Both the position numbers and the translations under genes were made by a program. This document shows positions 56,916-64,000 of a stretch of 64,000 bases of DNA, piece after piece (the stretch's first letter is position 1; each line of letters starts with the position of its first letter). The notes under the pieces are model-generated. The model saw nothing but the letters and a program-made list of their open reading frames with translations. It did no database searches and was not told the origin of the DNA. Source of the stretch: Dipteris shenzhenensis. Lineage: Eukaryota; Polypodiophyta; Polypodiopsida; Gleicheniales. The DNA lies in the NCBI GenBank assembly GCA_047967505.1, contig CM106539.1; one strand, given 5' to 3'.

Positions 56916-58950
56916 AGAGAGAGAGAGAGGAGTGCAGAAGAGATAGCTAACTATACACTCACTTGTATTCCATGGAAAATAGGAATATCTACATGTACCC
57001 CTTAGGGTTAAGGTTAGGGTTTGTCCCATAATCCTATGGTGCTATTTACACCATTCTCAACACCCCTCTTAAATTGCACTGCATAGGAAGAGGGTGCTTT
57101 ATAGAACACAATTTTTGGATTTTCTAAATGTTGCATGATGGCAACAAAATAAGGATCAAAAAAGATGCACAAGAGTGCAAAAACAGAACAACAAAAAAAA
57201 GTATGTACAAGGGTGTACAACTTAGCCTTCACTTGCCCCTCTTAAGTTGCAATTGGCGAAAACCAAGTTGATGTCAAAAGTGTGCAAACTTATCACGGAA
57301 AAGTGGCTTGGTGAAGATATCTGTGAGCTATTCTTGTGTCAAAAAATGTATCAAGTTGATTTCTTCACTAAGGACTTTCTCACAGATGAAGGGATAATGC
57401 ACTTCAATGTGTTTTGTTATGGCATGAAACACTGGGTTCTTTTCTAATGGGATGTTGCTCATATTATTTGAATAGAGTATAGTGGGGTCTCCAGAAAGGA
57501 TCTAAATCTTTGAAAGAATCCTTTTGAACTAGATTGCTTCACAAGATGCATTGGTGAATCCTCTATACTTTGCTTAGGTGGAAGACAATGCCACTATTGG
57601 TTTCTTCTTGCTTGCCGTGATAAAGTTATGGAGCTAAGACTAAACCAGTATCCACTATGGATCTTTTGTCATTTACAATTCCTGCCCAATCAACATTTGT
57701 GTATCCATGGAAGTGTAAGTCAAATAACTTGGCATAATGTAGTCCATGGTCCCATGTACCATGAAGGTATCTGAGTACTCTCTTTGCTGCAAGAAGGTGA
57801 GTCTTCTTGGGATTCTACATGAACTGGATGAGCACACCAACTGCATATGATATGTCTGGCCTAGTGATAGTAAAGTAGATGAAGCTACCAATGAGCTATC
57901 TGTACTATAGAGTATTTGAAGATGGAGATGTGTCAAGTGGTGACAACTTGATATTGCATTCCATAGGAGTAGGGAGGACTTGTAGTCATGTAGGTGAAAC
58001 TACTTAACTACCTTCTAAGTGTACTTGCCGTAAGAAAGTGTAATCCTTGTGTCATTTCTCCATATTTCTATTCCAAGAAAATCATGGAGCTCTCCCATAT
58101 CCTTCATGTCAAACTCTGAGGTAAGCTGACTCTTTGCTAAATTTGAGATGAGATGTCCATTGGAGCTGGTGATGATGATCAAGTCATCAACATAAATCAC
58201 TACAAGAAGGATACCTTTTGTATTCTTTTTTATGTAAAGAGAGGGATTTGAATTTGATGGATGAAAACCAAATGTCAAAAAGTGACAATGAATCCTTGCA
58301 TTTCATGCACGAGGAGCCTCTTTCAATCCATTGAGTGATTTTTGCAACTTGCACACCTTGTGTTCCTCCCCACTAATAGCAAATCTTGGAGGTTGTATCT
58401 TGTGGATTTACTCATCCAAAAAACCATTGAGGAAGGCATTATTTCACATCCATCTAGTGGATGGGCCATTCAAAGTAAGCTGCAAGAGCTATAGCTGTCC
58501 TAATGGTAGTCATCTTTGCAACTGTTGCAGAGGTCTCCTCATAATCTATACCATATCTTGGGCAAATCCCTTGGCTACTAATATGGCCTTGTATCTTTCA
58601 ACCTCACCATTTGAGTTTAGTTTGACTTTGTAAACCCATTTGCATCCTATGGGCTTCTTTTGCACAGGAAGATTTGTCAAGGTCCAAGTATAGTTCTTGA
58701 GAAGAGCATTGTACTCTTTATCCATTGCATGTTGCCAACTGAGGGACTTGGACTAGATCTTTGAAGGAGGTCAGCTCATCAAATTCCATCACTTTGGCCA
58801 TGAATGCATAGTTTCTCTTGTAGGTCCACCTCTTAGGCACCTTTTGATTATGATCACATCTTTTGAGATTGGAAGTGGAACTCTCAGGGCACTCTTAGGG
58901 ATATCAATGATTGTGAAGATAGTGGGAGAGAAGTAAGGAGTCTCACTTGC
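56900..58950 (-). mobile_element. Copia E: 5'-truncated Ty1/copia element
   Basis: On the minus strand it begins in the pre-RT linker near 58950 (VPLPISKDVI) and runs through reverse transcriptase with MDVK..AFLNGFLDE-like sequence, HPSNSNPSLYIKKNTKGILL and IYVDDLIIIT (intact YVDD), then the RNase H side (about 57930-57680) in broken frames. The 3' LTR is 57062-56900, starting TGTTGAGAATGG after AAGAGGGG and carrying a telo-box-like word at 57003-57021. Its 5' side abuts the LTR end of copia F. Confidence 0.75.
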
Positions 58951-58954
58951 AGCT

Positions 58955-59272
58955 TTCTCACATACACAAAGGGGGAATACACACAAAGGTGGAGGCTGAA
59001 AACAGTTTTCCTCTTCTTAGTTGTGAAAAACCAAAAGAACTCTCTCTCTTAGTACAAAAGGAATAGATGAACCCTATATGTGGGTCTCAAACCAAACTCA
59101 ACTAACCTAGGTGGCATACTAACTAAGCCACTAACTAGAGTACATAAAGATAGCTGTCATCCAGCTATTATTCATGGGCGGTGTACCAACTGCATGTGAA
59201 ACTAACAAGTTGGTGACATAAATGCACAAAAGTCACCCTAGCATATCATGAGTGAAGCTCGATATCTCAACA
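58955..59272 (-). repeat. 3' LTR of copia F
   Basis: Starts TGTTGAGATATCGAGC at 59272, directly after the polypurine tract. The inner part includes a GAGAGAGAG stretch. The lower boundary near 58955 is estimated from where copia E coding sequence begins. Confidence 0.7.
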
Positions 59273-59411
59273 CTCCCCCTTGAGCTCAATCCCAATTCCT
59301 ATACACTAAGAAAGTCTCTGAACTTGCACAGCTTCTCTGCACCAAATGCCTTCATGAATATGTCAGCTACCTGATCCTTCGTGCTGACATAAACTAGATC
59401 AATAAAACCTA

Positions 59412-60660
59412 CTAGAACCTTCTCCCACACATAGTGATAATGCACCTCAATGTCCTTTGTCTAGCATGATAGACTGGGTTATTTGCCAAGTGTATACAAC
59501 TCATGTTATCACAACAAATGACAACTAGCCCATCTGTAAACTGATGCATATCATAAAGTAGCCTATGCAACCAAGTTGCCTCGCATGCAGCCATTGGTGC
59601 ACCACTGTACTCAGCCTCTCTACTTGACAAGGCAACTATAAGCTATTTCTTGCTACTCCAAGTGACTGCAGCACTCCCAAAAGAAAACACATATCTGCTC
59701 GTAGATCGTCTATCAGAAATACTACCAGCCCAATCATCATCAGTGTATCCATGCAACTATATCCGAACTCCAGTCTCATAAAATAGTCCATACTGTAATG
59801 TGGACTTCACATACCTCGGTATGCATCTAGCCACATCCAAATGCGGTTTCCTTGGAGCCTGCATAAACTGACTTACCAACCCAATAGCATAGCTCAAATG
59901 TGTCCTGGTAATGGTCATATAAATCAAACTTCCTACTATTCGTCTATACATAGTAGGGTCTTCTAGAAGCTCACCTGCATCTGCACTCAACTTCACATTC
60001 TGATCTAAAGGAACTGAAATAGGCTTACAATCTATCATCCCTTATTTGGATAGCATGTCCAATCCATACTGCCTCTGCAAGAGCCATAGCCCACTTGTGG
60101 ATCTAATCACCTCAATGCCCAAGAAGTAACGCAACTCTCCCAAATCCTTCATTTCAAACTTTTGCTTCAATAGCATTTTCACATGAAGGATATCTTCATC
60201 ACTATCACCTGTGATGATCAAATCAACATAAATGACAAGCAGCATAATGCCTTTCTCTGTTTTTCACATAAAGTGAGAAATCTGGCTTGGAAATCTGAAA
60301 GCCAATAGTAACAAGATATTGTCCTATCTTGTCAAACCATGCTCTGGGTGCTTGCTTCAAGCCATAGAAGGCTTTCTTCAACCTGCAAACAAACTCAGGA
60401 TGAAGAGCATGCACATAACCTAGTGGCTGCTCCATATAGACCTCTTCTTGCAAATCACCATGCAAGAAGGCATTCTTTACATCCATCTGATGTAAAGACC
60501 ATCCTTTTGATGCAGCCATAGCAATGACTGCTCTTACGGTTGCCATCCTTGCAACCGGACTGAATGTTTCTTCATAATCAATGCCATATGTCTGTGCACA
60601 CCCCTTGACAACTAATCTTTCCTTGTATCTGCTCACAGAAACATCTGCATTGTGCTTCAC
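59412..60660 (-). pseudogene. Copia F reverse transcriptase C-half and RNase H, disrupted
   Basis: 60660-60223: RYKERLVVKGCAQTYGIDYE, HQMDVKNAFLHGDLQEEVYM, LKQAPRAWFDKIG. A frameshift follows, then MLLVIYVDLIITGDSDEDIL at 60245: the YVDD box is reduced to YVD-L by loss of one codon, so the catalytic pair is broken. RNase H has SYAIGLVSQFMQAP, GYTDDDWAGS (after TAG at 59757), SSREAEYSGAP and CCDNMSCIHLA. TAG codons lie at the expected Gln of QLHGYTD and after SSKK. Confidence 0.85.
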
Positions 60661-60663
60661 CTT

Positions 60664-61476
60664 CTAGACCCACTTGCAACCAATTGCATTCTTGTCTTTA
60701 GGCAAAGGCACCAATTCCCATGTAGCATTTGCTTCCAAGGCATCCATTTCTTCATCCATGGCTTCCTCCCATTTTTCTTTTCCCATGGCTTCCTCAAAAG
60801 AAGTGGGTTCTGGTTCTTGTATCACTTTGACCATATAGGCATAGTGAATGGCTGTAAATCCATCATATTTTAGTCTATCCATAGGATACTTAACTTTGGT
60901 AGACCTGCGCAAAATAGGCTCACTACCAAGTGCTCTCAAAACATCCCTTGTCTTTGTTACTCCAGGTGTAACAACAGAAGGAATACCCAACTCATCATCA
61001 AGGCTCTGTTCTGAGCCACTGGATTCACCATCCACATAAGAGTGACATGCATTCACATCAACCATGGGCTGATCTACTTTCTCTTTTCCCTTATGAGATA
61101 CTTGCATACCATTATCTGCATTGCTTTGAGGAGATTCTCTTGATCTCAATCTGCCTATCCATGGTGAAGTATGTGAACCACTGCTAGAGGACACTATAGG
61201 TCCACTAATATTTTGTGATTACTGTTGTGAATTCTGTGCAGCATTACCATTTTGTGCATCTACATCATCAATCACATTTACTGGTTTATACCAGTTGCTC
61301 ATCTCATCAAAAACATCTCTGCTCACTGCAAACATACGAGTAGAAGGGTTATAGCATCTATACCCTTTCTGCTGCAGAGAATAACCAATAAAGATGCACT
61401 TCTCAGCTTTTGGATCCAACTTGGATCTCAACTCATCTGGCACATGAACATAGGCAATGCAACTAAAAACTTTCAA
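60664..61476 (-). pseudogene. Copia F integrase tail and pre-RT linker
   Basis: 61476-61219: KVFSCIAYVHVPDELRSKLD, KCIFIGYSLQQKGYR and the SRDVFDE motif. 61194-60664: Ser-rich linker, then FEEAMGKEKWEEAMDEEMDA and WELVPLPKDKNAIGCKWV, ending in TAG where the motif continues K-V-K. This is the normal order between integrase and reverse transcriptase. Confidence 0.85.
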
Positions 61477-61499
61477 ATGAGAATATCTGGTTTCCTACC

Positions 61500-62363
61500 A
61501 GTATACCTCTCCTCTGGCGTCATGCCATGTATTGCTGTAGTGGGAGTCCTGTTCATTATGTAGACTGCTATAGCAACTGCTTCAGCCCAATAATAATCTG
61601 GCAGGTCTTTTTCATTGAGCATGGCACGAGATACCTCTCCAATATGCCTTTTTTTTATTTCTGCAAGTCCATTTTGCTATGGGGTATGAGTGCATGAATA
61701 ATGCTGCTTTATGCCATGCTCTTGCAGGAACCTTGCAAACTCATTTGAGAGGTACTCTCCCCCTCCATCTGACCTAAGGCATTTTATTTGCAAGCCTATT
61801 TCTTTTTCAACCATAGCTTTAAAAGCTTTGAAATACCCAAACACTTCACTTTTCTTTTTCATAAAATACACCCAAACTTTTCTGTTGTAGTCATCAATAA
61901 AAGTGACAAAATAATGATAGCCTCCAATAGATGCAGCTTTAGTCGTCCACACATTAGAGTGGATTAATTCCAATGGCCTCTTACTCTCTTGAACATGTCT
62001 AGGAAATGGTTTCCTTGCTTGTTTTCCAAATTGACAGGCTTCACATACCTTATGCATTTCTGCAACCTTGAACTCAGGCAATCCTGCAACAATATTTTGG
62101 GCTTGCATTAATTTAAGTCATTGTACATTAACATGACCAATGCATGTATGCCAGATATCAATATCTGCAACTACACCGGTCCCATGTGCAAACATTACTG
62201 CACTCATCAATTCAGGCATGTCTGCATCCAATGTAAACATCCTACCCTTCTTCTTCCCTTTTGCTATCAAGCGACCTTTATTTTTCATATCCTCAATAAA
62301 GCATCCATGAGGATTAAATCTGACCTGCAAGCCCTGCTCAACCATTTGAACAATAGAAACCAA
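61500..62363 (-). pseudogene. Copia F pre-integrase and integrase core
   Basis: HHCC zinc motif WHTCIGHVN and CEACQFGKQARKPF. The catalytic region reads LIHSNVWTT (first Asp changed to Asn), YFVTFIDDYNRKVWVYF and RSDGGGEYLSNEF. Then TAG at 61677 replaces the first Gln of TPQQNG, followed by NGLAEIKKRHIGE, which holds the Glu. Broken and inactive as it stands. Confidence 0.85.
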
Positions 62364-62539
62364 GTTCTTGGTGATATTCGGGACATGAAATACATCAGAT
62401 AGATATTTCTTTTTCCCATCCTACATAGGCAAAGGAATTTTACCAATCTACAGAAGAAGATCTATAGTATCATCACTAGTCTCCACAAATCCTGGTCTTT
62501 CCATTTTCCTTGCATCCTGCATCCACTCTGCATGACCTG

Positions 62540-63590
62540 TCATGTGGTTTGATGCACTAAGTCAACATACCACACATCATTGCTCTCTTCTGCACTTCTC
62601 ACAGAGTTGGTCATGTGCTGCATCATAAACAAATGCTCATTTCTATCATCACCCTGTCTACTAGAGGATGCATAATTGCCTTGCTGCAATTTTCCATTCA
62701 TGATGTCATTCTGCTTTTTATAGCAGTCTTTAGCCATATGACCCATTTTACCACAATAGTAGCATTCAACATTGCTGTTTGCATTTTGGCCTCTCTGCCA
62801 TCTACCACGACCTCTTTGGCTCCCCCTTCCTCTAAAGTTACCACGTCCTCCTCCATAGGACTGCTTTTCTTGAATTTGCTGCATATTCTGATTTCTACCA
62901 TGGCCTACATATTGGCCTGCTCTACCTCTGCCTCTACCTCTTCCAGCATTTGAGTAGAAGACAGCTTCTTTTGAAGTTCCTCCTGAAGAAGATGCACCAC
63001 CATTTCTCTGCTCTTCAAAAATCAGAAGACCAATCAACTCCCCAAAATGAGAAAAATTCTCACGGAGGGCAATGGATGTCCGGAACTGTGCATAATCCTT
63101 TCCTAGACCATTCGAGGTCACAGAAACTAAATCATCATCTTCCACTGGCAACCCAATGGAAGCAAGTGCATCTACAATCTTCTTTACCTTCATGTGGTAG
63201 TCATTGATGCTCATATTTTCTCTCTGCACATTATGCAACTCCTGCTTGAGCTGCATTTTCCTGGCTTGCGTATTTGTGCTATGCATTTTTGTCAAAGTAT
63301 CCCACGCCTCCTTCGGCATGCTTGCATTCTAAATATGCACAATCATAGAATCTGAAATACTAATAGACAGCTAGTACATAACTTTCCTGGCTCTCTCATG
63401 CCATCCTTTAAATGCCTCCAACTCCTGCTGATTGGGAACATTAGGAATAACTGGTTCTTGCCTTAGCTCCAGTAATGAACTCCCAATAGCCTTTTCCCTT
63501 AAGGAAATTCATCATTCTAAACTTCCATGCTGGGAAGTCATTCTTGTCAAGCTTTTTAGTGATTATCTGTGAAAGAGCATCAGACGCCAT
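62540..63590 (-). pseudogene. Copia F gag
   Basis: Starts at the ATG at 63590: MASDALSQIITKKLDKNDFP, then AWKFRMMNFLKGKGYW. A +1 frameshift precedes MPKEAWDTLTKMHSTNTQAR at 63319, followed by LKQELHNVQRENMSINDYHM, a Gly/Arg-rich RNA-binding tract (GRGRGRAGQYVG, GRGSQRGRGRWQRG) and the CCHC zinc knuckle CYYCGKMGHMAKDC. The frame ends after WYVDLVHQTT, where the protease should begin (the usual motif is WxxDSGAS). The protease is badly decayed. Confidence 0.85.
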
Positions 63591-64000
63591 TACAGAACAC
63601 TGCAAAAATATTCTGTCACTACAAAAAACGCAACTTCTACCTCACAAGGGCAAATCTGCAAAATTGACCAAAGTGGTATTTGACCACATAGTCACTTTCT
63701 AGTGATGATTTTGCATCACAGGCAATAAGAATGATTCTATCACTCCTAATATCTCTGTGCATAGGCATACGATGCAATTTTTGCAGCAACTTTTCATCGA
63801 CCTGCAGAACAGTGGTCGCACAGCAAAAACAAGACACCTTTCTAAGTGCCTGCGGAAAACTTCTGCCATCAAAACGGGCCTCAAAATGGCCTCTCCTGTA
63901 GCATATACTGCCCTCTCACACTGCACCACAAAGGACATCCCAATCTGAGATAGTGCACTCTTGCACTTTCTAGCTATGCTACCTACAGAGATTTGCTCCC

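Larger units (their letters stand above)
58955..64000 (-). mobile_element. Copia F: Ty1/copia element running off the window end
   Basis: Minus strand: 5' leader (64000-63591), gag (63590-62540), pre-integrase and integrase (62363-61500), reverse transcriptase (61194-60042), RNase H (60038-59400), polypurine tract CAAGGGGGAG and 3' LTR (59272 to about 58955). No primer-binding site or 5' LTR lies in the window, so the element continues past 64000. It is from a different subfamily than copia A/B/C. Confidence 0.85.

Noticed and set aside
54790-57062. The two similar minus-strand LTRs as a pair enclosing one element
   Set aside because: Both have a polypurine tract on their upstream side, neither has a primer-binding site downstream, and the sequence between them is a gypsy relic on the opposite strand. 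They look like two separate 3' ends.

Overview
The window is nuclear DNA from a land plant with a large, transposon-rich genome. The evidence is a spliced plant-type cytosolic ribosomal P2 gene with a telo-box upstream, Ty1/copia elements primed by initiator tRNA-Met, Ty3/gypsy and LINE relics, a Helitron-like relic with an RPA-like gene, and a plant-type FCP1/NLI phosphatase-like reading frame. Gene density is very low, which suits a fern, lycophyte, gymnosperm or bryophyte better than a compact angiosperm, but the sequence does not settle the species. I recognised no rRNA, tRNA, CRISPR array or prokaryotic operon.

Layout. 0-3 kb: non-coding sequence with short local duplications. 3.0-4.4 kb (minus): the only gene that looks intact, RPP2, in three coding exons. 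4.6-7.2 kb: nothing recognised. 7.2-12.4 kb (plus): a decayed RPA70-like gene, then a Helitron2/Helentron-like relic (N-terminal domain, helicase tail, endonuclease). 12.5-19.4 kb: copia A (truncated), a non-autonomous LTR element (D) and copia C (minus), the last split by a 732-bp solo LTR with a 5-bp target duplication. 19.8-20.6 kb: degenerate minisatellite. 20.6-26.4 kb: mostly unrecognised, with a CT microsatellite and a minus-strand coding-like TQEPT repeat. 26.4-27.8 kb: LINE relic.

29.9-41.5 kb (minus): the most unusual region. Same-strand coding pieces form a series: basic N-terminus, ParB/DGQHR-like domain, methyltransferase-like domain, FCP1-like phosphatase and SET domain. They carry in-frame stops and are split by copia B (30.8-36.7 kb). 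41.9-51.2 kb: a tandem array of about 465-bp monomers, each a trimer of about 155 bp, which has swallowed a gypsy fragment and a rearranged LINE fragment. 52.6-53.9 kb: a second array built around a near-perfect palindrome that also sits in the introns of the composite gene. 54.8-64 kb: LTR fragments, a gypsy relic (plus) and two minus-strand copia elements, the last running off the window end.

Most coding sequence here is dead or dying. Many premature stops lie where related copies or conserved motifs have Gln or Arg (CAG/CAA/CGA), the pattern expected from deamination of methylated cytosine. RPP2 itself reads with the standard code and ends in TAG.
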